A stretch of DNA of 16,693 nucleotides from Pelagibacteraceae bacterium (GTDB taxonomy: Bacteria > Pseudomonadota > Alphaproteobacteria > Pelagibacterales > Pelagibacteraceae): positions 1 through 16,693 of the forward strand of contig NYVZ01000031.1 in NCBI GenBank assembly GCA_002684895.1, written 5' to 3'. The notes beneath the pieces are model-generated. The model saw only the letters and a program-made list of their open reading frames with translations. It was not told where the DNA came from and made no database searches. This document shows, one piece after another, positions 1 through 6,731 of this stretch (position 1 is the first letter of the stretch; every line of letters starts with the position of its first letter). The position numbers and the translations under genes were made by a program.

Positions 1-568
1 TATATTCTGGACTCTGCCAAGGGCTTCTAAAATCAAAATCTCTATACGCTTGTTGAAGCTTTACAGGCCCATATATAACTTTTTTTTTTTCAGGATCGTA
101 TCTAACTTCTTTGTAGCCAGTTAATGGAAAATCTTTTCTTAATGGAAAACCTTCAAAATTATAATCTGTTAATATTCTGCGTAAATCAGGATGTTTGTCA
201 AAAGGTATTCCATGCATATCAAAAACCTCTCGTTCTAACCAGTTGGCTGACGGGAAAATATTTGTTAATGTTTGTATGCTTTCTTTGTCTTCAACTTGTA
301 GCTTTATAGTTATTCTTAAATTATTCTCGTGACTTAAAAGTAAATAAATAACTTCAAAACGTTTTTCTTTACCTGGGTAGTCGACGGCTAGAATATCAAC
401 TAACTGTCTAAATTTTAGCTCTGGATGTTTTTTTAATAGAACTATATTTTCTATTATATTTTCTGCTTTACATGAGCAAACCAAATTGTCATTTTGAAAT
501 AGTATTGTTAAAAAAGAGAAATTAGAATTTTTTTCAATTATTGATTTAATATCATTAATACTTTTCAT
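1..568 (-). CDS. nuoC: NADH-quinone oxidoreductase subunit C (partial, 3' end beyond the window)
   Basis: Subunit of the peripheral arm of respiratory complex I, on the cytoplasmic side of the membrane, part of the electron path from NADH to quinone. The frame from an ATG at 566-568 stays open for 189 codons to the window edge, so only the last residues are missing; family proteins of this kind are about 200 aa. The 30 kDa-subunit signature is clear: N-W-L-E-R-E-V-F-D-M-H-G at about residues 109-120, then H-P-D-L-R-R-I-L-T-D-Y and G-F-P-L-R-K-D-F-P-L to about 149, and the C-terminal F-D-F-R-S-P-W near 178-184. The start lies 2 nt after the nuoB stop, so the two are co-transcribed in the usual nuoABC order, with nuoD expected just off the left edge. 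An 11-A run in the sense strand (positions 80-90) encodes part of E-K-K-K without breaking the frame. Confidence 0.96.
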   Translation of the reverse strand, partial: MKSINDIKSIIEKNSNFSFLTILFQNDNLVCSCKAENIIENIVLLKKHPELKFRQLVDILAVDYPGKEKRFEVIYLLLSHENNLRITIKLQVEDKESIQTLTNIFPSANWLEREVFDMHGIPFDKHPDLRRILTDYNFEGFPLRKDFPLTGYKEVRYDPEKKKVIYGPVKLQQAYRDFDFRSPWQSPEY

Positions 569-570
569 AA

Positions 571-1092
571 TTATCTTTTTAACGAACCTTCTCTTCTAAT
601 TTTTTTTTGCAATTGTAAAATTGCATACAATAAGGCTTCTGCACTCGGAGGACATCCGGGTACATAAATGTCTACTGGTACAATTCTATCACAGCCTCTT
701 ACGACGGAATATGAATAATGATAATAACCTCCGCCGTTTGCGCAACTACCCATAGATATTACATAACGTGGCTCTGGCATTTGATCATAAACTTTCCTTA
801 ATGCAGGAGCCATTTTATTAGTCAATGTACCAGCTACAATCATTACATCAGATTGTCTTGGTGAAGCTCTTGGTGCGGCACCAAACCTTTCTAAATCATA
901 TCTGGGCATTGAAGCCTGCATCATTTCTACAGCACAACAAGCAAGGCCAAATGTCATCCAGTGCAATGAGCCTGTTCTTGCCCAATTAATTAAAGTATTG
1001 CTCGCAATTGTAACAAATCCTTTGTCAGCAAATTCCTCAGCAACTTCTTTAAATTCATCAGGTATTTTATTTAATTTCGATACTGCACTCAT
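571..1092 (-). CDS. nuoB: NADH-quinone oxidoreductase subunit B
   Basis: Complex I subunit that carries the terminal iron-sulfur cluster N2, which passes electrons to quinone. The 173-aa protein has normal family length. The four expected cluster ligands are visible: the tandem C52-C53 in G-L-A-C-C-A-V-E-M, C117 in S-M-G-S-C-A-N-G-G, and C147 in V-P-G-C-P-P-S. The quinone-site neighbourhood around R-Y-D-L-E-R-F-G (about 64-71) and S-P-R-Q-S-D (about 77-82) is intact. It starts 9 nt after the nuoA stop, and a good Shine-Dalgarno sequence (GGGAG, complement of 1105-1109) is built into the last codons of nuoA. It sits between nuoA and nuoC in the canonical order. Confidence 0.98.
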   Translation of the reverse strand: MSAVSKLNKIPDEFKEVAEEFADKGFVTIASNTLINWARTGSLHWMTFGLACCAVEMMQASMPRYDLERFGAAPRASPRQSDVMIVAGTLTNKMAPALRKVYDQMPEPRYVISMGSCANGGGYYHYSYSVVRGCDRIVPVDIYVPGCPPSAEALLYAILQLQKKIRREGSLKR

Positions 1093-1101
1093 AAAAACAA
1101 A

Positions 1102-1470
1102 CTACTCCCAGTCCAACGCTCCTTTTTTCCATTCATAAACAAAACCTACTGTAAGAATTAATAAAAAAAACATCATTGACCAAAAACCTAACAACCCAAT
1201 GTTTCCCAATGATACTGCCCATGGAAATAAAAAAGCAACTTCTAAATCGAATATAATAAATAAAATTGAAACCAAGTAAAATCTCACATCAAATTTCATT
1301 CTAGAATCATCGAACGCTTCAAACCCACATTCATACGCGGATAACTTTTCAGGATCTGGATTACTTGGTGAAAATAGAAAGTTTGCAAATATGAAAGCAA
1401 ATCCAAGACCAATAGATATAAACAAAAAGATTAAGATTGTTGCGTAATCTCTTAAAAAATCAAATAACAT
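1102..1470 (-). CDS. nuoA: NADH-quinone oxidoreductase subunit A
   Basis: Small membrane subunit of complex I at the junction of the membrane arm and peripheral arm. The 122-aa protein shows three hydrophobic segments, at about residues 10-33, 62-84 and 93-112. The conserved loop after helix 1 contains Y-E-C-G-F-E (C48), and helix 2 carries the family motif R-F-Y-L-V-S-I-L-F-I-I-F-D-L-E-V (E77). It is the first gene of the nuo operon and lies 58 nt after the gpsA stop on the same strand. No Shine-Dalgarno sequence precedes the ATG; a possible -10 element (TATAAA on the minus strand) ends only 8 nt before it, so a leaderless or nearly leaderless transcript is possible, though this is inference. 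Confidence 0.97.
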   Translation of the reverse strand: MLFDFLRDYATILIFLFISIGLGFAFIFANFLFSPSNPDPEKLSAYECGFEAFDDSRMKFDVRFYLVSILFIIFDLEVAFLFPWAVSLGNIGLLGFWSMMFFLLILTVGFVYEWKKGALDWE

Positions 1471-1512
1471 TGATCATGTTTATATACAGAATCAAGTCTG
1501 GTTAAATGGGTA

Positions 1513-1535
1513 TTTTTGACCTGAATTGTCAAAAA
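1513..1535. repeat. 8-bp perfect inverted repeat between gpsA and nuoA
   Basis: The left arm TTTTTGAC (1513-1520) and right arm GTCAAAAA (1528-1535) are separated by 7 nt. The right arm covers the gpsA stop codon. The element lies 43 nt or more upstream of the nuoA start. There is no clear U-tract on the minus strand, so it is a poor intrinsic terminator; it could be an operator for the nuo operon. Several 8-bp inverted repeats are expected by chance in 16.7 kb of such AT-rich DNA, so its function is uncertain. Confidence 0.3.
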
Positions 1536-2548
1536 GTGAACTGTTTCCAGTCAATTTTTAACATCCTGTTTCCTTTGATAGCTTTTAATAGACATTTTAA
1601 TAATGGAAGTTTTTTTTGACCAACTATAGATAAAATTTTTGTCCCTGAAGACTTGATTAGTTCTGCACCCTCTACAGTTACATTTCTCATCTGTTTCTTT
1701 ATTATTGATTTATACAAATACCCCTTACCTAAATAAAACCCTAATTTTGCATTCCTTCCACCTAATACGCTTACATATAAATCACCAGCACCGGCTAGAC
1801 CTTGGGCAGTATCAATCTTGCCTTTAAACTTTTGCGTAATATATTTCATTTCCTTTAACGATTGCTCAAATAAACCCGAGGAAGTATTAAAATAATTATC
1901 CTCTTTTTTTTTAGATAAATTTCCAACTTGTCCAAATGAAGAGCCAATTATAGTTGCGTAAATATTTTTTATTGCGGCACAAATTTCAGCACCATTAATA
2001 TCCTGTGTTACATCCGGGTGGTAATATTCATTCTCTAAAATATTTTTTATATATTTTGCATTTGAAATTTTTGCTGAAGCAAAAAGTGTTCTAGTGTGAG
2101 ACCTATTAATTAATTCTTTTGCTAAACATGGGCCTGCAGCCATCACAATCTTATCATTTGAGCATTTTGTTTTAATATATTTACTAATTGCTAGCAGTTT
2201 ATTTTTTTTTTTGACAATACCTTTGGTTATTAATAATATTGGACAATCAATTTGTAGTTTTTTTAAAATATTTATAGCCCAATCAATACCCTTGGTGTTT
2301 GTTCCGATGATAATTAAATTTATAGTTTTTTTATTTATAAGCTGGGTTTCATTATGAAAAAAAAATTTAATATTATTAGAAAATTTTAAATTAAATAATT
2401 TAATTTTTTTATTTTTTTTTAAATTTTGAATTTCTTTAAGCTCATAAGGTGAGCCTACAACTGAAGTTTTAATTTTATTAAAATCAAGTACAGAAACATA
2501 AGCTGTACTAGCAACCCCAGATCCAATTACTAAAGCATGTTTTTTCAT
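1529..2548 (-). CDS. gpsA: Divergent NAD(P)-dependent glycerol-3-phosphate dehydrogenase
   Basis: Predicted cytosolic enzyme that reduces dihydroxyacetone phosphate to sn-glycerol-3-phosphate for phospholipid synthesis. Its 339 aa match the family length. Family landmarks are present in order: an N-terminal Rossmann motif V-I-G-S-G-V-A-S-T-A (residues 8-16), T-K-G-I with K110, A-A-G-P-C-L-A-K-E-L (137-146), E-I-C-A-A-I-K-N with the expected catalytic lysine K194, G-L-A-G-A-G-D (250-256), the substrate-contact pair R265-N266, and V-E-G-A-E (292-296). The usual G-x-G-x-W-G-T is altered to G-S-G-V-A-S-T, with the tryptophan and following glycine lost, and the 205-225 region is lysine/asparagine-rich. 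The start overlaps the lnt stop by 4 nt (ATGA), which suggests coupled translation and a shared role in membrane building. The family is clear; the cofactor preference is not. Confidence 0.85.
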   Translation of the reverse strand: MKKHALVIGSGVASTAYVSVLDFNKIKTSVVGSPYELKEIQNLKKNKKIKLFNLKFSNNIKFFFHNETQLINKKTINLIIIGTNTKGIDWAINILKKLQIDCPILLITKGIVKKKNKLLAISKYIKTKCSNDKIVMAAGPCLAKELINRSHTRTLFASAKISNAKYIKNILENEYYHPDVTQDINGAEICAAIKNIYATIIGSSFGQVGNLSKKKEDNYFNTSSGLFEQSLKEMKYITQKFKGKIDTAQGLAGAGDLYVSVLGGRNAKLGFYLGKGYLYKSIIKKQMRNVTVEGAELIKSSGTKILSIVGQKKLPLLKCLLKAIKGNRMLKIDWKQFTF

Positions 2549-4050
2549 AATAATTTCAAATATCTCTTTAAGGATACTTGTATCAAAAAAAATAAAAATA
2601 TTAAAAATAAAAACATTAAATTTCCCAATATGCTAAAAGGCGTGTTATTGTTTAACACTTGATAGTTACTACTAAAAACAGTTTTTTCATTAGATGAAGA
2701 TGATATTAGTGTAATACCTAGCGGGTTAATACTTGCTGATATTCCTTGATTTGTCGATCGAAATATATGCTTTCCCTCTTCTATGGATCTGAATATTGAA
2801 TGAGAATAATGTTGGTACGTTCCAATAGATCTGTTAAACCATGCATCTTCTGAAATATTAAAAATTATATCAAACTTTTTTTTGCTTATATTTAATAAAC
2901 CACTATCAATCACTTCATAACACACCAAAGGTAGAACTAGATTTCCATTTATTTTTAATACTTCTCTACTTTTTCCTCTTGAAAAAGATTGATAACCGAA
3001 AGTTACTTTTTTTAGATTTAAAAATTTCAATGTATGTTCAAATGGTATAAATTCTCCAAAAGGAACAAGGTGCATCTTATTATAATTATTAATAATTTTA
3101 CCTTCAGAATTCAAGGTTACCAAGCTGTTAAAAATATTTCCATTCTTATCTTTTGTAGTTGCGCCAAGAATTATTTTCTGGTTATTTTTAAATTTGTCTT
3201 GAAAAACTTTTTTTAGATTTTTATTTTTAATAAATGAATAAGATCCCTCAGGCCACAAAAATATTGCATTTTCACTTTTATTAAGCGGTTCACTTATTTC
3301 TAATATACTCTCAATATATTTATTTAGATTTGAGTTTATTTGAAGTAAATTTTCGTTGGGTTGAACTAGTAGTATTTGCTGATTTATTGTCTTTAAATTA
3401 ATTTGAAGTCTATTAAAACCGTATAAATAATTTGAGCTGATTATAATTAATAATATAAATAAACGCTGGACAATAATAGCTTTGTTTTTATTCAGAAAAA
3501 AATAAGGATAAGAAAATAAAAAAATTACTAAAAAATTTAGACCAAACGTTCCAATATAATTCAAGATTTGAATACTCTCCAACTGTTCACTCAAAGCATA
3601 GACGAATAAATTCCATGAAAATCCTGTTATATATGACCTAAAATACTCAATTAAAGACATTAAAATTGAAAAATTTAAAACAAAAAAATGATTAAAATTA
3701 CAAAAACGCTTCAAGACGTAAAAACCAAAGCCATAAAATAAAGATAATCCTAATGGCAAAAAAAAGATGGCCAATGGTTTTAATATTGCTACTTCTTGAT
3801 CAAAATTTAAAGAATAGCTTATCCAATATAGAGATGAAATAAAATACCCGTAAGCAAATAATGTTCCATAAATAAAAAAAAACCTTGGGTCGGCTTGTTG
3901 GTTTTTTTTTAATAAATATAAAATAAATGGAAATATAACAAAACCTAAAAAGAAGTAATTATAAGGAGGTAAAATAAAAGAAAGCAAAAAACCTGAAAAT
4001 AAAAATATGAAGAAATTTAATTTACTTTTTAAGATATATTCTAATTTCAT
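2545..4050 (-). CDS. lnt: Apolipoprotein N-acyltransferase
   Basis: Inner-membrane enzyme that transfers a third acyl chain from a phospholipid to the N-terminal cysteine of lipoproteins, the last step of lipoprotein maturation. The 501-aa protein has a hydrophobic multi-pass N-terminal half (about residues 10-210), a nitrilase-fold domain (about 225-450) and a final membrane segment (about 472-495). The catalytic triad expected for the family is visible: E268 in L-W-P-E-G, K325 in Y-N-K-M-H-L-V-P-F-G-E, and C377 in L-V-C-Y-E. The conserved N-I-S-E-D-A-W-F (398-405) and R-S-T-N-Q-G (431-436) also match. It begins 20 nt after the rhodanese stop and overlaps gpsA by 4 nt. No Shine-Dalgarno sequence is seen upstream. 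Confidence 0.95.
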   Translation of the reverse strand: MKLEYILKSKLNFFIFLFSGFLLSFILPPYNYFFLGFVIFPFILYLLKKNQQADPRFFFIYGTLFAYGYFISSLYWISYSLNFDQEVAILKPLAIFFLPLGLSLFYGFGFYVLKRFCNFNHFFVLNFSILMSLIEYFRSYITGFSWNLFVYALSEQLESIQILNYIGTFGLNFLVIFLFSYPYFFLNKNKAIIVQRLFILLIIISSNYLYGFNRLQINLKTINQQILLVQPNENLLQINSNLNKYIESILEISEPLNKSENAIFLWPEGSYSFIKNKNLKKVFQDKFKNNQKIILGATTKDKNGNIFNSLVTLNSEGKIINNYNKMHLVPFGEFIPFEHTLKFLNLKKVTFGYQSFSRGKSREVLKINGNLVLPLVCYEVIDSGLLNISKKKFDIIFNISEDAWFNRSIGTYQHYSHSIFRSIEEGKHIFRSTNQGISASINPLGITLISSSSNEKTVFSSNYQVLNNNTPFSILGNLMFLFLIFLFFLIQVSLKRYLKLL

Positions 4051-4070
4051 ATTTAAATATCAATCAGTAA

Positions 4071-4460
4071 TTATTTAATTGGCAGTTTATCAGCTAGCCA
4101 AGATGATGCATAAACTTTGCTAGATCTTAAAAAGCCATCTGATATATTGTAAGTTTCAAAACCTTTTTTTTCAAAAATATCAGCAACGATTTGTGATCTA
4201 ATTCCACTCGCACATATAAAAAATATTTTTTTGTTTTTGTCTAAATTTAATTCATCCATTTCAAATAAAAATTTTGGATTTAATGATACTGTATCATTTT
4301 TTTGTAATTGGTATGATACAAAATAAGTAGATAATCCAAAGGCTTCTCCATCAGGTTTTCCTGTGGTTTTCCACTCTTCTGGTGTTCTGACATCTATTAA
4401 ATAACATCCCTGTTTAAATGGAAGTTCTTTAAACTCTAATGCAGTAATTTGTTTTACCAT
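4071..4460 (-). CDS. Single-domain rhodanese-like protein
   Basis: A 129-aa soluble protein with one rhodanese domain and no signal peptide. Landmarks are Y-L-I-D-V-R-T-P-E-E-W (residues 20-30) and the active-site loop C-A-S-G-I-R-S with the putative persulfide-carrying cysteine C83. Such proteins transfer sulfane sulfur; the acceptor cannot be told from the sequence. The ATG at 4458-4460 is chosen because the frame can be extended upstream only through a GTG inside tRNA-Leu, giving residues P-V-R-V-R-P-R-A-P that are just the translated 3' half of the tRNA. The ATG lies only 9 nt after the tRNA CCA end, so the gene probably shares the tRNA's transcript. No Shine-Dalgarno sequence fits in that gap. 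lnt follows 20 nt downstream. Confidence 0.9.
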   Translation of the reverse strand: MVKQITALEFKELPFKQGCYLIDVRTPEEWKTTGKPDGEAFGLSTYFVSYQLQKNDTVSLNPKFLFEMDELNLDKNKKIFFICASGIRSQIVADIFEKKGFETYNISDGFLRSSKVYASSWLADKLPIK

Positions 4461-4469
4461 TTTCAGTTT

Positions 4470-4555
4470 TGGTGCCCTCGGCCGGACTCGAACCGGCACT
4501 CCGCAAGCGGCAAGGATTTTAAGTCCTTTGTGTCTACCAATTCCACCACGAGGGC
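4470..4555 (-). tRNA. tRNA-Leu (anticodon UAA), CCA encoded
   Basis: An 86-nt class II tRNA. The acceptor stem pairs GCCCTCG (complement of 4549-4555) with CGAGGGC (complement of 4474-4480), followed by discriminator A and an encoded CCA (complement of 4470-4472). The anticodon arm is AAGGA-CTTAAAA-TCCTT, which places the anticodon UAA at 4519-4521; it reads UUA, probably the most used leucine codon in such AT-rich DNA. A long variable arm with a C-C-G-C/G-C-G-G stem and a T arm G-C-C-G-G/C-C-G-G-C are present. The long variable arm and the A discriminator are typical of leucine tRNAs. Confidence 0.97.
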
Positions 4556-4575
4556 ACTTAAATATTTATTATTGA

Positions 4576-4581
4576 ATTATA
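4576..4581 (-). promoter_or_regulatory. Candidate -10 box for tRNA-Leu (and rhodanese-lnt)
   Basis: A perfect TATAAT on the minus strand, 20 nt before the tRNA 5' end, which would give a leader of about a dozen nt for RNase P to remove. The matching -35 is weak (TTTAAT or TTAATT at 17-18 nt spacing). It lies in the 45-nt gap after the upstream membrane-protein gene. Confidence 0.45.
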
Positions 4582-4600
4582 TACTTAATTGCAACTTTAA

Positions 4601-5248
4601 TTAAATTCTGTTTACAACTAATAAACTGGCTGCTACCGCAGGTCCTATTCCAAGAGCAAAAATTAAAGTCCCCAAACCAACGGTTCCACCAAGGTACCAT
4701 CCTATTAAAACAGCAGATATCTCTATCGAAGCACGCACAAATGCAATTGGAAAATTTGTAACTCTTGTTAACCCCGTCATTAAACCATCTCGTGGTCCTG
4801 GACCTAGATTTGATATCAAATAAATACCACTCCCTAACCCTACAAGCAAAACTGAAACTATAGATAATATATATTGAAAAAAAACAGATGAAGGTGACTC
4901 AAAAGTGTTTAATGTTAAATCTATAACTACAGCAATAATAATAATATTCATTAGAGTTCCAATGCCTGGTTTTTGACTCAAAAAAAACCATAAAAAAAGT
5001 ACACAAATACTTATAAAAAAAGTTGATGCTCCTATTGTAAAACCACTTAAATTAGAAATTCCTTCAGCAAGGACAGACCAAGGGGAATTACCTGTTGTAG
5101 ATAATAATAATAAACCCTCTCCCAATCCAAATAAAAATAACCCTAAACAAAGAAAGAAGAAGGTAGATAATCGTGGCTTAGTATTAAGCGCATATTCTGA
5201 ACTCCATTTTTTTTTTGGAATTTTGTTTATTTTAAAAACTTCTAACAA
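4601..5248 (-). CDS. YczE/YitT-like integral membrane protein, TTG start
   Basis: A 215-aa membrane protein of unknown function that resembles the YczE/YyaS group. About six hydrophobic segments are visible, near residues 28-50, 70-91, 96-114, 123-146, 168-187 and 190-212. A conserved-looking loop L-G-P-G-P-R-D-G-L-M-T-G-L spans 148-160, after a short basic N-terminus (K-I-P-K-K-K). No ATG, GTG or other TTG is available upstream before an in-frame stop at 5312-5314. The TTG at 5246-5248 has a purine-rich AAAAAAAGG ending 9 nt before it, which supports this unusual start. The gene lies 58 nt after cinA and 45 nt before tRNA-Leu on the same strand. Some relatives sit near transport or export functions, but nothing here specifies a substrate. 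Confidence 0.8.
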   Translation of the reverse strand: MLEVFKINKIPKKKWSSEYALNTKPRLSTFFFLCLGLFLFGLGEGLLLLSTTGNSPWSVLAEGISNLSGFTIGASTFFISICVLFLWFFLSQKPGIGTLMNIIIIAVVIDLTLNTFESPSSVFFQYILSIVSVLLVGLGSGIYLISNLGPGPRDGLMTGLTRVTNFPIAFVRASIEISAVLIGWYLGGTVGLGTLIFALGIGPAVAASLLVVNRI

Positions 5249-5257
5249 AATTAAATA

Positions 5258-5266
5258 CCTTTTTTT
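5258..5266 (-). promoter_or_regulatory. Shine-Dalgarno sequence that fixes the TTG start at 5248
   Basis: The minus-strand sequence AAAAAAAGG ends 9 nt before the TTG. It is among the better ribosome-binding sites in a window where many genes have none, and it supports translation from the TTG codon. Confidence 0.55.
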
Positions 5267-5306
5267 AATATAAATAAATAATTCAAAATAAATTAGAATT
5301 ATTTTG

Positions 5307-6035
5307 TTAACTCAACGAAAGAACTAATTTTTTTACCTCTTCTTCACATTTTTTCAAAAGCTCTTTTTCTGTAGTTCTTAGCACCAAAACTGTTCCTGGT
5401 TTCTCTTTAAAGTATGGGTAACTACCAATATCTATATTCTTATATTTATCTTGTAACCTCGATAGCCCCTCCGCTACAAGACTTTCTCTTAGGCCTGTAT
5501 CAATAGAAGATGATAAAATTTTTTTTCCAGTTTTTATAATATTATCTAATTGTGGGATCATAGCTTGGAGAATACTTGGCACACCGGGTAGCACAAAAAC
5601 ATTTTCTACGTAAAAGCCAGCTGCAAAGGTTTTAGGGTTTGGTATTAATTTAGCATGCTCTGGCATTTTTGCCATTTTTTTTCTACCATCATTAAAGTCT
5701 TGATTTTTATAAAATTTTTCTAAAATTTTGTAGGCCTCAGGATGATATTGATATTTTTGACCAAATACTTTTGATATTGATTCAGCTGTAATATCATCAT
5801 GTGTTGGACCAATTCCACCTGTAGTAAATATATAAGCAAACTTACGTTTCAGTTCTCTAACTGTATCAATTATAATTTTCTCTTTATCAGGGATGACTCT
5901 TGTCTCTTCAACGCTAATACCCCTATCGTTTAACCACGTAGCAATAAAAGAGGTATTTTTATCAACAGTTCTTCCCGATAAAATTTCATTGCCAATTATT
6001 ATAATACCTGCTGTAAATTCTTTTTTAAACTCCAT
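5307..6035 (-). CDS. CinA-family protein, MoaB/Mog-like (molybdopterin-binding fold) domain only
   Basis: A 242-aa protein matching the N-terminal half of CinA (COG1058 type). Landmarks are I-I-I-I-G-N-E-I-L-S-G-R-T-V-D-K-N (residues 11-27), the phosphate-binding style T-T-G-G-I-G-P-T-H-D-D-I-T (71-83), and F-V-L-P-G-V-P-S (147-154). The C-terminal CinA deamidase domain found in full-length CinA is absent; alphaproteobacteria often encode that part separately. CinA-fold proteins have been linked to pyridine-nucleotide repair (ADP-ribose pyrophosphatase and NMN deamidase), but which activity this stand-alone domain has cannot be read from sequence. The start fits family N-termini and is supported by an AGGA 11 nt upstream, which lies inside sfsA. 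Its ATG directly abuts the divergent sfsA ATG. Confidence 0.88.
   Translation of the reverse strand: MEFKKEFTAGIIIIGNEILSGRTVDKNTSFIATWLNDRGISVEETRVIPDKEKIIIDTVRELKRKFAYIFTTGGIGPTHDDITAESISKVFGQKYQYHPEAYKILEKFYKNQDFNDGRKKMAKMPEHAKLIPNPKTFAAGFYVENVFVLPGVPSILQAMIPQLDNIIKTGKKILSSSIDTGLRESLVAEGLSRLQDKYKNIDIGSYPYFKEKPGTVLVLRTTEKELLKKCEEEVKKLVLSLS
6000..6005 (+). promoter_or_regulatory. Candidate -10 box for the sfsA-map-pur operon, inside cinA
   Basis: A perfect TATAAT lies 30 nt upstream of the sfsA ATG, within codons of the divergent cinA gene. The -35 at normal spacing is poor. An alternative pair is TTGCCA (5989-5994) with TGTAAA (6012-6017) at 17 nt. Any sfsA promoter close to the gene must lie within cinA, because there is no intergenic DNA. 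Confidence 0.4.
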
Positions 6036-6731
6036 ATGAAAATAATTCCTAGTTTAATATATGTTAAATTTGTAAAAAGATACAAAAGATTCTTTGCGGA
6101 TGTAATCTTAAAGAAAAAAAAAATAACAGCTCATTGTCCTAACTCTGGCTCAATGCTGGGCCTTTTAAATGAGTATAATGATGCGTGGATTTCCAAAAGC
6201 GACAACCCTAATCGTAAATTAAAATTCACCTTAGAAATTATAAATGATAAAAAAAGTAACGTTGGAGTTAATACTCATAGAGCAAATCGTATAGTAGAAG
6301 AAGCGTTGCAAAATAAAAAGATAGTTGAGCTAAAAAAATTTACTTCCATTAAACGAGAAGTAAAATTTTCAAAAGAGACAAGATTTGATTTTATGCTTGA
6401 AAATAAAAGTAATAAAGCATTCTTAGAAGTTAAAAATGTTACTTTATCTAGAGAGAAAGAAACTTCAGAGTTTCCTGATGCAGTAACTGTCAGAGGTAAA
6501 AAACACTTAGTGCATCTACAAGAGGCAATTGGAAAAGGTTATGAAAGTTATTTATTATTTTTGATACAAAGAGAAGATATAAAAATTATGAAAATTGCAG
6601 ATGATATAGATCTAAATTATTATAATGAGATAAAAAAAGCAAAAAAATTCGGTGTTAAAATTATTGCATATTCTTGCAAAGTTAATGAGAACGAAATATC
6701 AATAAGTAATAAAATTAAAGTCAAAATTTAA
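6036..6731 (+). CDS. sfsA: SfsA family DNA/RNA nuclease-like protein (sugar fermentation stimulation protein)
   Basis: A 231-aa protein of the SfsA family, originally described in E. coli as a regulator-like DNA-binding protein and structurally an OB-fold plus a restriction-endonuclease-like domain. Visible family motifs are K-R-Y-K-R-F-F-A-D-V (residues 14-23), A-H-C-P-N-S-G-S-M (32-40), V-N-T-H-R-A-N (78-84), R-F-D-F-M (116-120), F-L-E-V-K-N-V-T-L (129-137) and F-P-D-A-V-T-V-R-G-K-K-H-L (146-158). The D118 and E131-x-K133 pattern fits a PD-(D/E)xK-like active site. The ATG matches the family N-terminus, so the absence of any gap to cinA is real. No Shine-Dalgarno sequence is visible. The TAA stop shares one base with the map ATG. 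The biological role in this organism is unknown. Confidence 0.93.
   Translation: MKIIPSLIYVKFVKRYKRFFADVILKKKKITAHCPNSGSMLGLLNEYNDAWISKSDNPNRKLKFTLEIINDKKSNVGVNTHRANRIVEEALQNKKIVELKKFTSIKREVKFSKETRFDFMLENKSNKAFLEVKNVTLSREKETSEFPDAVTVRGKKHLVHLQEAIGKGYESYLLFLIQREDIKIMKIADDIDLNYYNEIKKAKKFGVKIIAYSCKVNENEISISNKIKVKI

Noticed and set aside
80..90. Possible frameshift or pseudogene in nuoC at the A11 run
   Set aside because: The frame reads through into the conserved C-terminal motif, so the genomic copy is intact.
124..309. Plus-strand open frame antisense to nuoC
   Set aside because: The opposite strand encodes clear NuoC sequence; no family resemblance or start signal on the plus strand.
4461..4499. 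Upstream extension of the rhodanese gene from a GTG
   Set aside because: The extra residues are the translated 3' half of tRNA-Leu; the ATG at 4460 fits the domain start.
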